From Flavobacterium buctense (GTDB lineage Bacteria; Bacteroidota; Bacteroidia; Flavobacteriales; Flavobacteriaceae): a stretch of 64,000 nucleotides of DNA. Where the stretch lies: NCBI RefSeq assembly GCF_014486695.1, contig NZ_JACTAB010000006.1:82674-146673 (forward strand), written 5' to 3'. Shown here one piece after another: positions 28,251-36,339 of the stretch. The notes beneath the pieces were generated by a model that worked only from the letters and a program-made list of their open reading frames with translations, did not search any database and was not told the origin of the DNA. The stretch's first letter is position 1, and each line of letters starts with the position of its first letter. The position numbers were made by a program, and so were the translations under genes.

Positions 28251-29942
28251 CTAATTTACTTTGCCGCTACCGTGGCAAGTGCCACAACTGCCCACACTGA
28301 TTGTACCATTTCCGCGGCAATATATACAAGTGCCTTTGCCCGAGTATCGACCAAAACTATCTACTTTTACCCAAGTGTCCGATTGGCCGTTGCCTTTACA
28401 CATTGGGCAAGTATTTACATTATTACCGCTTCCGTTACAACTGCCGCAAGTGCGGCCTTGACTGTAACTTTGTTGTTGCTGTTGCTGTTGGGCCGTTTGA
28501 TTTTTAGCATCGTCAAGGCTTTTCATCATTACTTTAAAATCGGCTATGTAGTCTTTTGTAGAAAACTCCCTTTTTTTAAAGTCATATTCACCGAAATAAT
28601 TAGTGCCATCGGCTTTGTAATAAGTACAGCCAACAGCATACTCATTGTGAAAATAACTACTCTCAATACGCTCTCCATTGGTGAAAAAGTATTTTCCGGC
28701 GCCACGCATTCCGGTTTCGTTAAATTCGCCTTCGTAACGTTCTTTGTTGGGGAAAGTCATACTTCCGTTTTTAGGCAACTGGTTGAGGTAGCTTCCGTTA
28801 AAAATTCGTCCGTCTTCAAAGGTTTCCATGCCACTGACTTTTATCCCTTGGGCATACTTTCCAACGAAACTGTTTTTGCTGTCAACGGAGGCCTCCATAT
28901 AGTCTCCATCCACTAAATAATTCACCAGTTTCCCTTTGCCATAGGCTATTGCGTTTAATTCGTGGTCATAAGTGGTTCGGGTGGCATCGCCTAGTAGTTG
29001 TCCGTCTTTAAAAGTGCCTTTGGTGATGTAAAATTTGGGTTTGTCATTCCAATCCGTTTCAAATAATTCACAGTCACCGTTTACCCCATCGCCTTTATAA
29101 CAATACACCACATTGCCGTTTTTGTTGACCCTGCTAATCGACGGTGTAATCATCTTGTTATTGATGAAAAAGGCTATTTGCGCTGTTCTTTCTAATGGGG
29201 TTACATCTACTACACCAATCAGTTTTCCTTTGTTAAAGTAGGCACTTTGCACTTGTTCGCCCTTTTGGTTGTACCCGAGCCACCAACCATCAGGGAGACT
29301 ATTCTTTAATTTTCCTTTGTAAGTAACTCCACCGGGATGATAATAGTTTACATAACCGGAAGGGAGCAAGGTTCTCGTTTTACGGTCAATAGAACCATAA
29401 TAGTGAGCGCCTGTTTTAGGATAATAATGAAATCCCACCTCGTTGTCATAATAATCAACAGTACAAGAATCGCCGTTTTGGTAATGGTAAACCCCTTTTA
29501 CATTCTCGTAATACTGTATTTTTCCGGGTTGGTGTGAAAAAACCAGCTTAATACCGTTTTTAAATAGATAGGTGCCGTTAGTATAATAAATCCCACTGTT
29601 ATGGGTAAAATCGCCTTGGTAAACATCACCGTTGGTAAACGTATAGATTCCTGTTTTGAGTTTAAATTCTTTCTCTTTTTTATTATACATCACCACACTA
29701 CCTTCATAAGTTCCATCACTGAATTTAACCTTAGCCGGTTTGCTTTCTTTTAAATCGCCTTCTATGGTTATAGCAGTGTTGCCTTTGCGCACAAACATAT
29801 AAGGATTACCCTTTTGTTCAGGTAATTCAGGAGATTTAAGGTTGTATAAAAAGTCAAATAATCCTCCTTCGGGTGTAGTTGGATCTTGGGCATAATTACT
29901 GTAAAAAATACAGCAAAAGAGTAGGGAATAAATCGCTTTCAT
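28251..29942 (-). CDS. Secreted MORN-repeat protein with C-terminal DnaJ-type zinc-finger
   Basis: After a signal peptide (MKAIYSLLFCCIFYSNYAQ) the 563 residues contain many MORN-like segments: FSDGTYEGSVVMYN, FTNGDVYQGDFTHN, FEDGRIFNGSYLNQ and FPNKERYEGEFNETG. These build an extended beta sheet. A glutamine tract (about 485-493) leads to a C-terminal module with four CxxCxGxG motifs (CGSCNGSG, CPMCKGNG, CIYCRGNG, CGTCHGSG), the zinc-binding motif of DnaJ. DnaJ's J-domain is absent. This pairing in a secreted protein is unusual. The function is unknown; protein binding at the envelope is a guess. It ends 33 bases from the convergent ABC exporter. Confidence 0.8.
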   Translation of the reverse strand: MKAIYSLLFCCIFYSNYAQDPTTPEGGLFDFLYNLKSPELPEQKGNPYMFVRKGNTAITIEGDLKESKPAKVKFSDGTYEGSVVMYNKKEKEFKLKTGIYTFTNGDVYQGDFTHNSGIYYTNGTYLFKNGIKLVFSHQPGKIQYYENVKGVYHYQNGDSCTVDYYDNEVGFHYYPKTGAHYYGSIDRKTRTLLPSGYVNYYHPGGVTYKGKLKNSLPDGWWLGYNQKGEQVQSAYFNKGKLIGVVDVTPLERTAQIAFFINNKMITPSISRVNKNGNVVYCYKGDGVNGDCELFETDWNDKPKFYITKGTFKDGQLLGDATRTTYDHELNAIAYGKGKLVNYLVDGDYMEASVDSKNSFVGKYAQGIKVSGMETFEDGRIFNGSYLNQLPKNGSMTFPNKERYEGEFNETGMRGAGKYFFTNGERIESSYFHNEYAVGCTYYKADGTNYFGEYDFKKREFSTKDYIADFKVMMKSLDDAKNQTAQQQQQQQSYSQGRTCGSCNGSGNNVNTCPMCKGNGQSDTWVKVDSFGRYSGKGTCIYCRGNGTISVGSCGTCHGSGKVN

Positions 29943-30037
29943 AAAGGATAATATAGACTAAAACAAGACAACCAAAAATACTTATTTTATCCTTAATTGG
30001 CATAAGTCAAATGCCGTATTTTTATCGATTGTGTTTG

Positions 30038-30898
30038 TTATCCCAACTCAAAACTGGTAATCCCAAATATCTTTTTTAAAGCTGAATTTGGTGGCGTACC
30101 ATAGTACATTCGGGCACATTCGAAGACATAAGTTGCTTTGTATTGTTGTACCAAATTCACTGCGGCTTCGTTACAAACCGGTATGTCTAAAAATACGGGT
30201 TTGTCAATCGATTCGCTAAGACAGCGTTCGTAAAGAGCGGCCGCAACAGTCTCATTTTCGGCAAACAAAGGGCCAATTTTATAACCGGTTTGGCATTGTC
30301 TGATCACCGCAAAGCCTAATAAACTTTCGTTGACTGTATATTGAAAAGTCTTAACATTGGTAGCTTCGAGCCAAAGTTTTAAAAAGCGCTTACGCCTTAG
30401 GCCAAAACATTCTAAATCTAAAGCATTGATACCTTTCCAATCTTTTTCGGTACAAGGTTGTACTAAGGGATTAGTAGGATAGAAGCATCCCGTTTTTTCA
30501 TAACGCTCATCCCGATAAGCAATTTTGAAACCGCCTTTTTGGTAAAAGGGTTGCATGGCTACCACACCATCCATACCGATTGCCGCGTTGGGTTGCAAAC
30601 GCGCCAACAAAGTATCCTGGCGTTGTTGCCAAAGGTTGCGCCCAATGCCTTTTGCTCTGTAATCCGGATGAACAATGAAGAAACCCATAAAACCAAACTC
30701 TCCGTCATAGGAAACAATAGAACCGCCGCCAATAAGCGTATCGCCTTCAAAATAACCGTAAAAGCCCTCCGGGTCAGTGGCCCAAAAGATCTCAGCATCG
30801 AACAATCCGGGATTCCATCCTTCCAGCGCAGCCCAATTAACCAGTGTTTCAAATTCTTTAAAAGTCAAACGTCTGAAAATTAGCGATGAAGTCTTCAT
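30038..30898 (-). CDS. GNAT acetyltransferase with C-terminal second domain
   Basis: The 286-residue protein has an N-terminal GNAT domain with the acetyl-CoA loop VHPDYRAKGIGRNLW (about 77-91). A second, GNAT-like half follows (about 140-286: FAVIRQCQTGYKIGPLFAEN). This fits the tandem-GNAT group found in many bacteria. The substrate is unknown. It is monocistronic. There is no signal peptide, so it is cytoplasmic. Confidence 0.8.
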   Translation of the reverse strand: MKTSSLIFRRLTFKEFETLVNWAALEGWNPGLFDAEIFWATDPEGFYGYFEGDTLIGGGSIVSYDGEFGFMGFFIVHPDYRAKGIGRNLWQQRQDTLLARLQPNAAIGMDGVVAMQPFYQKGGFKIAYRDERYEKTGCFYPTNPLVQPCTEKDWKGINALDLECFGLRRKRFLKLWLEATNVKTFQYTVNESLLGFAVIRQCQTGYKIGPLFAENETVAAALYERCLSESIDKPVFLDIPVCNEAAVNLVQQYKATYVFECARMYYGTPPNSALKKIFGITSFELG

Positions 30899-31043
30899 AT
30901 TAGTGTTGGTTAATTTTTTTTATAGATAATGAAGGATAAAGTTAAGAATTCCGGTTGTTTTATAGTAATAACATTTTTTTCTCTTCAGCATTTTATTGTA
31001 TTTGAAGTAGCTTTTCAGTTGCTGTAATCGGGGTAAATTGAAA

Positions 31044-31070
31044 TAAAAAAACTCCGAGTTTCCCCGGAGC
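31044..31070 (-). terminator. ilvE terminator
   Basis: CTCCG and CGGAG form a short stem, followed on the minus strand by seven T residues, about 35 bases after the ilvE stop. Confidence 0.75.
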
Positions 31071-31104
31071 TGTTATTACTATAAACTGTGACTGCAACTA
31101 TCAA

Positions 31105-32172
31105 CTATACCTTAACTGTCCAGCCAAAAGTATCTTCAGCCAATTTGTATTGTATTTTTGTCAGTTTGTCTTTTAAATCTAACGCGAATGAGTTTTCTAA
31201 TTTTGGCAATTCATAATACACGTCTTTGTATTGGAATCCAACAATCGGATTTACAACAGCAGCAGTTCCGGCACCAAAAATTTCTTTTAAACTTCCGTCT
31301 TTGGCAGCGTTTACTAGTTCTTCTACCAATACTGAACGTACTTCCACTTTAATCCCTTCGCGTTTGGCTAAGTCAATTAAGCTTTTTCGCGTTACACCAT
31401 CTAAAATTCTTTCACTCGTTGGTGCCGTATACAAAGTATCGTTGATTCTGAAGAAGACATTCATAGTTCCGGCTTCTTCCAGTTTGGTGTGCGTGGCATC
31501 ATCAGTCCAAATGATTTGTTGAAATCCTTTTTCCTGAGCTAATTTTTGCGGATAGAATTGGGCCGAATAATTTCCGGCAGCTTTAGCCGCACCAATGCCA
31601 CCATTGGCAGCACGACTGAAATGTTCCGCAATAATTACTTTCACTTCACCCGAATAATAAGAACGAGCCGGTGAAAGAATAATCATAAATCTATATTGGG
31701 TTGACGGTTGCGCAATAACACCAGAACCAATCGCAATCATGAATGGTCTGATGTATAAAGTGTTGCCTAACCCTTTCTTTACCCAATTTCTTTCCATATC
31801 AAGGATGGCATTTAAACCACCAATAAAGATGTCTTCCGGTACTTCGGGCATGGCCATTCTTTTGGCAGATTTGTTAAAACGGTGCAAGTTCTCATCCGGC
31901 CTGAACAACCAAACATCATCATTTTCATCTTTATAAGCTTTCATGCCTTCAAAGATGGCTTGACCATAATGAAACACTTTAGCTGAAGGATCAATTAGGA
32001 ACGGTTCGTAAGGTTTGATAATGGGTTTTTGCCATTGTCCTTCTCTGAAATCACAGACCAACATATGGTCGGTAAAGGTGTTTCCAAAAGCAAGATTTTC
32101 AAAATCGACTTCATTTATTTTAGTAGCAGTAGCTCTAACTATATCGATTTCGGAAGGTGTTTTTAACATCAT
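31105..32172 (-). CDS. ilvE: Branched-chain amino acid aminotransferase
   Basis: The 355-residue class IV aminotransferase interconverts Leu, Ile and Val with their 2-oxo acids using pyridoxal phosphate. The PLP-binding lysine is Lys197 in IGAAKAAGNYSAQ. The substrate segments YGQAIFEGMKAYK and LEEAGTMNVFF are typical of the larger BCAT subgroup. The second methionine (residue 2) is an equally good start. It supplies 2-oxo acids used by the E1 enzyme at 9.8 kb, although the genes are far apart. It is monocistronic. Confidence 0.93.
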   Translation of the reverse strand: MMLKTPSEIDIVRATATKINEVDFENLAFGNTFTDHMLVCDFREGQWQKPIIKPYEPFLIDPSAKVFHYGQAIFEGMKAYKDENDDVWLFRPDENLHRFNKSAKRMAMPEVPEDIFIGGLNAILDMERNWVKKGLGNTLYIRPFMIAIGSGVIAQPSTQYRFMIILSPARSYYSGEVKVIIAEHFSRAANGGIGAAKAAGNYSAQFYPQKLAQEKGFQQIIWTDDATHTKLEEAGTMNVFFRINDTLYTAPTSERILDGVTRKSLIDLAKREGIKVEVRSVLVEELVNAAKDGSLKEIFGAGTAAVVNPIVGFQYKDVYYELPKLENSFALDLKDKLTKIQYKLAEDTFGWTVKV

Positions 32173-32423
32173 TTAAAGATAGGTATTGGGAGAAAAAATG
32201 ATTTAATTTATTGTAAGTCAATTTATTAGGTAGTTTTTCTCAGAATTATAAGTTGTATTGTTAGTTTTTTGTAAAACTAATAAAAAAATATTAGTCAGTA
32301 GCACCCTAAAAAAATATTGAATGCTTTTTCTCAAATTCTCTTTTGAGGCTTATTTTTTGTCTTAAATTTTCATTAAATATTCAATTTATTTGTCATTATA
32401 GTATGTGTATTTGTTAATTGGTT

Positions 32424-32431
32424 TACTTTTG
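32424..32431 (+). promoter_or_regulatory. -7 element of the DUF4920 operon
   Basis: TACTTTTG matches the consensus and lies 20 bases before the start at 32452. The region to its left (from 32173) is AT-rich with no gene. Confidence 0.5.
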
Positions 32432-32451
32432 TAATTCTAAAACTGATAAAC

Positions 32452-32958
32452 ATGAAAAAAATAAACGTATTCTTAATCGCCATCGTATTATTTATGGGTG
32501 GTAATGCTTTAGCACAATCAAAATCTAAAACACCAACTAAAGTATTCAAAGCAACGGATTATACTTTATTTGGTGAAAAATTTAAAGTAACCAAGATTTT
32601 GACTAAAGACGAAATGATGAAAAAATATGAAAACCTTAAAAAAGGAGATACTATAACGGTACAATTTCAATCTACCATCAAATCGGTTTGTAAAAAGAAA
32701 GGGTGTTGGATGAAAATGGAATTAGCCGGAGACGACAGTTCTTTTGTGAAATTTAAAGATTATGCGTTCTTCGTTCCTTTGAATGCCGATGACAGCAAAG
32801 CTATTGTGAACGGTAAGGCTTTTGTTGATGTGGTTTCTGTTGAAGAACTAAAACATTATGCTAAAGATGCCGGAAAATCTAAAGAAGAAATCGCTAAAAT
32901 AACCAAACCGGAAGTAACCTATTCTTTTTTGGCTGATGGTGTTTACATCAAAAAATAA
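32452..32958 (+). CDS. DUF4920-family periplasmic protein
   Basis: The 168 residues start with a signal peptide (MKKINVFLIAIVLFMGGNALAQ). The mature protein contains VCKKKGCWMKMEL, a cysteine pair typical of this family, then FKDYAFFVPLNADDSKAIVNG, resembling small OB-like periplasmic proteins. The family is common in Flavobacteriia and its function is not established; a metal or redox role is suggested by the two cysteines. It is the first of three close genes (6-base then 2-base gaps). Confidence 0.75.
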   Translation: MKKINVFLIAIVLFMGGNALAQSKSKTPTKVFKATDYTLFGEKFKVTKILTKDEMMKKYENLKKGDTITVQFQSTIKSVCKKKGCWMKMELAGDDSSFVKFKDYAFFVPLNADDSKAIVNGKAFVDVVSVEELKHYAKDAGKSKEEIAKITKPEVTYSFLADGVYIKK

Positions 32959-32964
32959 GCATCG

Positions 32965-33423
32965 ATGAAGAAAGTTATTGTCGTAATTTTAGTGCTTCTT
33001 TTTTTAGCCTTATCTGTCATATCTTGTCAAAATAAGGAATCGGATGCTGCTGCAGAAAAATGCGAGCCTAAATCAGAAAAGAAGTTGGAGATGTACCAAA
33101 TGTCAGAGATGGCTGCTTTAATGGAGCAAATGTACGTGGACAACAAACGATTAAAAGAGCGCATCCAAAAGGGCGATACCATTGGTCAGTTTCCGCAACA
33201 TTTTTTAAGAATTCATGAGGCAGTGATGACTGATGAATCAGAGAATGATGCTTTTTTCAAAGAACAAGCGGCTAAGTTTATCAAGGCTCAGGAAATGATT
33301 TATAAAGATCCCCAAAACGCTAAAAAACACTTTAATACCGGTGTGGATGCTTGTATCCAATGTCACCAACAAAAATGTGGCGGGCCAATTCCGAGAATTA
33401 AAAAACTATACATCAAAGAATAA
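32965..33423 (+). CDS. Lipoprotein with a single CxxCH haem-attachment motif
   Basis: The 152-residue product has a lipoprotein signal whose cysteine lies in LSVISC. Near the C-terminus CIQCHQQKCGGP shows the CxxCH motif for covalent c-type haem, and the preceding segment FNTGVDACIQCH is like small diheme or cytochrome-c-prime-like proteins. Methionine and histidine residues upstream (FPQHFLRIHEAVM) could be axial ligands. It may transfer electrons at the outer leaflet. It sits 6 bases downstream of the DUF4920 gene and is likely co-transcribed. Confidence 0.7.
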   Translation: MKKVIVVILVLLFLALSVISCQNKESDAAAEKCEPKSEKKLEMYQMSEMAALMEQMYVDNKRLKERIQKGDTIGQFPQHFLRIHEAVMTDESENDAFFKEQAAKFIKAQEMIYKDPQNAKKHFNTGVDACIQCHQQKCGGPIPRIKKLYIKE

Positions 33424-33425
33424 TT

Positions 33426-34097
33426 TTGAAACGCGAAATTATTCAAACACAAGATGGTTCTACGACCATTCATTTGCCGGAATGGAATGAGAGTTATCAT
33501 TCAAAACACGGTGCCATTCAAGAAGCTTATCACGTATTTATAAACAATGGGTTTTCTCTTTTCGAAGGAAAGCCCATTGCTATTTTAGAAATAGGTTTCG
33601 GAACCGGATTGAATGCTTTTATCACTTATTTAGAAGCCAAAAAAAACAACCAAACGATTAATTACGTTGGAGTAGAAGCCTATCCGGTAATTTTAGCCGA
33701 AGCTTTACAAATGAATTATGCCCAAGAAATTGAGGATAAGGAAAGCCCTATATTTCAACTTTTACACCAAACCGATTGGGAAGTGAAGAATATGATTTCT
33801 CCTGATTTTACCCTTACCAAACGCCAACAGTTTTTCCAAGACATAAAAGATGATAATGCATTCGACTTGATTTACTTCGATGCTTTTGGCTTCAGAGTAC
33901 AACCTGAATTGTGGTCAGACGCGATATTTGCTGCCATGTACAAGGCTTTAAAATCCGATGGAGTTTTGGTTACTTATGCATGCCGAACTTCAATCAAAAA
34001 GGCTATGGTATCGGCAGGATTTTCTGTAGAAAAGTTACCCGGTGCTCCGGGCAAAAGAGAGATGTTGCGCGCCACCAAAGCATCGGTAAAAAATTAA
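33426..34097 (+). CDS. mnmD: tRNA (mnm5s2U34) methyltransferase domain protein MnmD
   Basis: The 223-residue SAM-dependent methyltransferase corresponds to the N-terminal half of E. coli MnmC, which makes the final methylation of mnm5s2U in tRNA wobble positions. The SAM motif is ILEIGFGTGLNAF, with later segments YVGVEAYPV and LIYFDAFGFRVQPELW. The start is a TTG two bases after the previous stop; no ATG precedes the conserved KREIIQTQDGSTTIHLPEW beginning. The oxidoreductase half of MnmC is absent, as in the stand-alone MnmD group. Confidence 0.9.
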   Translation: MKREIIQTQDGSTTIHLPEWNESYHSKHGAIQEAYHVFINNGFSLFEGKPIAILEIGFGTGLNAFITYLEAKKNNQTINYVGVEAYPVILAEALQMNYAQEIEDKESPIFQLLHQTDWEVKNMISPDFTLTKRQQFFQDIKDDNAFDLIYFDAFGFRVQPELWSDAIFAAMYKALKSDGVLVTYACRTSIKKAMVSAGFSVEKLPGAPGKREMLRATKASVKN

Positions 34098-34152
34098 CTT
34101 TTCTTGAAGTTATTTTTAACAACGTTTTCTATTGCGCTCATTTTTTTTTCAA

Positions 34153-34160
34153 TAAATTTG
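34153..34160 (+). promoter_or_regulatory. -7 element of the first 64-residue paralog
   Basis: TAAATTTG matches TAnnTTTG and lies 56 bases before the start at 34217, giving a short untranslated leader. Confidence 0.45.
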
Positions 34161-34216
34161 ATAAAACAATTACTCGTTCTTATCTAATTTCTTAACCTAA
34201 AATTTAAATGCGCTCT

Positions 34217-34411
34217 ATGTCAAAAAAAATGCTAGACCATACCAAGTCTGTGTTAAAAAGAGTAAGTTTTGATGTTGGCCTTTTTCGGAAAGAGCTTGCT
34301 AAAGCCTATAAGTTCTTATTACCTTATGAACTTGAAGAGCTAACCCATTGGTTGCTTAAATTTACCGAAGAAAAACCGGAACTTAGACAATGTATCTTAA
34401 ATGTTAAATAA
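34217..34411 (+). CDS. Small uncharacterised protein, tandem paralog 1
   Basis: This is a 64-residue protein; a methionine three codons earlier at 34208 is possible, but the 34217 start aligns exactly with its neighbour. Sequence landmarks are HTKSVLKRVSFD, FRKELAKAYKFLLPYEL and FTEEKPELRQCI. It is predicted to be mostly helical, with no signal, membrane segment or metal motif. It is about half identical to the product at 34624, so the two arose by duplication. The function is not known. It has its own promoter and terminator. Confidence 0.7.
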   Translation: MSKKMLDHTKSVLKRVSFDVGLFRKELAKAYKFLLPYELEELTHWLLKFTEEKPELRQCILNVK

Positions 34412-34417
34412 TAAAAC

Positions 34418-34447
34418 TAAAAGGAATTTAAACGATTCCTTTTTTTT
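34418..34447 (+). terminator. Terminator after paralog 1
   Basis: AAAGGAAT and ATTCCTTT form the stem, followed by a T-run of eight, directly after the stop. Confidence 0.75.
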
Positions 34448-34623
34448 ATGTTCTATTTAGTAATCTGTAAGATAAAAGTTATTTAAAATCACAAAAAGTG
34501 TATTTTGTCGATAAATAAAGTAATTAAACGATGTTTTTTAACTTTTTTTAGTGCGTTAAAAGATTTTTTATCTTACTTTTACTAAACGTTCTTACAATAA
34601 GATAACCCCAAATCTTAACCATT

Positions 34624-34818
34624 ATGCCTAGAATGATCTACGATTACACTAAATCTGTACTCGAGCGAGTAAGTTTTGACCCGATTCTTTTTGCTAAGGA
34701 ACTTAAAAAAGCCGTAAAAAATTTGCTACCCTATGAAATTGAACAATTGAGAAAATGGCTTCAGTTCTTTACTAATGAGCATCCGGAATTAAAAGATTGT
34801 TTATCTGTAGTTAGTTAA
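34624..34818 (+). CDS. Small uncharacterised protein, tandem paralog 2
   Basis: This 64-residue product repeats the layout of the preceding gene: YTKSVLERVSFD, FAKELKKAVKNLLPYEI and FTNEHPELKDCL. Conserved features of the pair are VSFD, the KEL helix, LLPYE and the single cysteine near the end. Its 212-base upstream region carries TACTTTTA (34574-34581), one mismatch from the -7 consensus, so it is separately expressed. The function is unknown; regulatory or ribosome-associated small proteins often have this size, but nothing supports a choice. Confidence 0.7.
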   Translation: MPRMIYDYTKSVLERVSFDPILFAKELKKAVKNLLPYEIEQLRKWLQFFTNEHPELKDCLSVVS

Positions 34819-34852
34819 CAGAAATAAAATAAGGAGTTGGTGCAACAGCTCC

Positions 34853-35794
34853 TTATTTTTTTTGTAGTGGACTGATGATTTCAACGTTTTGAAAAGTAAT
34901 GGCACCTTTAATTACCCCTGATATACTACTTCTCAAAGCATCAATGATGTGAATTTTTAATTCATTTTTCGGGAAAATCAAACTCACTTCTCTTGCCGGT
35001 TTTGGCTCTACAAAATGTTTTAGCTTTAAGGTATCTTTAGCCGGTAAGTCTAAGGTGTGCAAATAAGGCAGCAACGTTGTGCCTAATCCTTCATCGGCTA
35101 ATTTAATCAAGGTTTCAAAGCTTCCGCTTTCTATTTGAAAATGACTTTTTTCGTCACTGTTTAAATTTTTACACAGGTTTAATATCCCATCTCTAAAGCA
35201 ATGACCATCTTGCAATAACAAAATTTCATTTACATTCAAATCACTGATTTCAATTTCTTTTTTGTGAAACGACTGGTGGTTCTCCGGAATATAGGCAACG
35301 AAGGGTTCGTAGTACAAGACAATCTCTTTGATCTTTTCGTCCTCCAAAGGTGTAACAGCAATGGCAGCATCTAAATGACCGTTTTTCAACTTGGTGATAA
35401 TTTCTGCGGTGTTTAATTCTTCTATGATGAGCTTTACCTTTGGGTATTTTTTGATAAAATTGTTCAAAAACATGGGCAGTAAGGTGGGCATGACGGTCGG
35501 TATGATGGCCAAACGAAATTCACCTCCTATAAATCCTTTTTGTTGGTCTACTATGTCCTGAATTCTATCGGCTTCATTGACTATGTTTTTAGATTGGTTG
35601 ACAATTTTCTGTCCAATTTCAGTGAGCTGAATTGGTTTTTTGGTTCGGTCAAAAATTTGAACGGCTAATTCCTCTTCAATCTTCTGAATTTGCATGCTTA
35701 GCGTGGGTTGCGTTACAAAACATTTTTCAGCGGCCAAGGTGAAGTTTCTGTGTTCGGCTACAGCCAAAACATATTTAAGTTGGGTGATAGTCAT
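34853..35794 (-). CDS. oxyR: LysR-family peroxide sensor OxyR
   Basis: The 313-residue regulator has an N-terminal winged-helix (residues 1-60, MTITQLKYVLAVAEHRNFT) and a periplasmic-binding-like sensor domain. The redox cysteines Cys199 and Cys208 in LLLQDGHCFRDGILNLCKN align with the disulfide-forming pair of E. coli OxyR at the same positions, so it is predicted to sense hydrogen peroxide. It is divergent from the small-protein/SulP/carbonic anhydrase genes with about 200 bases between, and candidate half-sites lie in that gap. katG at 12.8 kb is a likely target by analogy. Confidence 0.9.
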   Translation of the reverse strand: MTITQLKYVLAVAEHRNFTLAAEKCFVTQPTLSMQIQKIEEELAVQIFDRTKKPIQLTEIGQKIVNQSKNIVNEADRIQDIVDQQKGFIGGEFRLAIIPTVMPTLLPMFLNNFIKKYPKVKLIIEELNTAEIITKLKNGHLDAAIAVTPLEDEKIKEIVLYYEPFVAYIPENHQSFHKKEIEISDLNVNEILLLQDGHCFRDGILNLCKNLNSDEKSHFQIESGSFETLIKLADEGLGTTLLPYLHTLDLPAKDTLKLKHFVEPKPAREVSLIFPKNELKIHIIDALRSSISGVIKGAITFQNVEIISPLQKK

Positions 35795-35824
35795 CGTATA
35801 GTGAAATTTGATGTAAAGATAAAA

Positions 35825-35845
35825 ACTATCAATTTAACTTATAGT
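35825..35845. promoter_or_regulatory. Candidate OxyR/LysR-type site
   Basis: ACTAT and ATAGT form an inverted repeat with an 11-base spacer, 30-50 bases upstream of oxyR. The half-sites match the ATAG/CTAT type of OxyR sites. A -7-like TAAATTTG on the plus strand (35878-35885) could be controlled by it. Confidence 0.4.
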
Positions 35846-35997
35846 ACTAAGACCATAATATTTCTCTTTTTTTTATGTAAATTTGATTCAAGTTTGATAA
35901 AAAATCGCAACCGGTTATCAAAAAAATGATGTTTATTTTCATGTTAAATTTTAATTAAAAAGAACTTTCCAAGTATTCGTATTACTACATTAGCACC

Positions 35998-36282
35998 GTG
36001 AAATATATAGCAAGATTACTATTAATTGTATTTGTTTCTTTTCTGTCAACACCTACTGTGGTAACTTTGATTAAGAAAAGTACAGATGTCTCCTTATTTT
36101 ATAGTTTTGCCGAAGAAGAGATTCACAAAGACTTAAAAGAAGTAAAAGGATTCAAGCAACAGTTTGACTATCCTTTTACAACCTTAAAGTTAAATACAAA
36201 TTCTAAAATCATTTCCGAGAACTTGTCATGGCATGACAATGTAGCCGAAGAAATATTCTCTCCACCGCCCGAGTTAATTTAA
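35998..36282 (+). CDS. Small secreted or membrane-anchored protein of unknown function
   Basis: A GTG at 35998 starts a 94-residue protein whose first 24 residues are a hydrophobic signal (YIARLLLIVFVSFLSTPTVVT). The remainder is short, acidic and tryptophan/aromatic poor, with a proline-rich end SPPPELI. No ATG is available in frame before the hydrophobic segment. A weak -7 TACATTAG lies immediately upstream. Its position just ahead of the SulP gene, divergent from oxyR, suggests co-regulation with the transporter, but no family is recognised. Confidence 0.6.
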   Translation: MKYIARLLLIVFVSFLSTPTVVTLIKKSTDVSLFYSFAEEEIHKDLKEVKGFKQQFDYPFTTLKLNTNSKIISENLSWHDNVAEEIFSPPPELI

Positions 36283-36310
36283 TGCTTCCGTTAGGGTTTC
36301 GCACACGCGA

Positions 36311-36318
36311 TACTTTTG
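36311..36318 (+). promoter_or_regulatory. -7 element of the SulP-carbonic anhydrase operon
   Basis: TACTTTTG lies 21 bases before the SulP start at 36340 and matches the consensus. It implies that the transporter has its own promoter in addition to any readthrough from the small upstream gene. Confidence 0.5.
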
Positions 36319-36339
36319 TGTATTAATTAATTTACAGGT

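Noticed and set aside
28272..28916. 214-codon plus-strand frame antisense to the MORN/zinc-finger gene
   Set aside because: The opposite strand encodes clear MORN and CxxCxGxG repeats; the antisense translation has no motif and no promoter.
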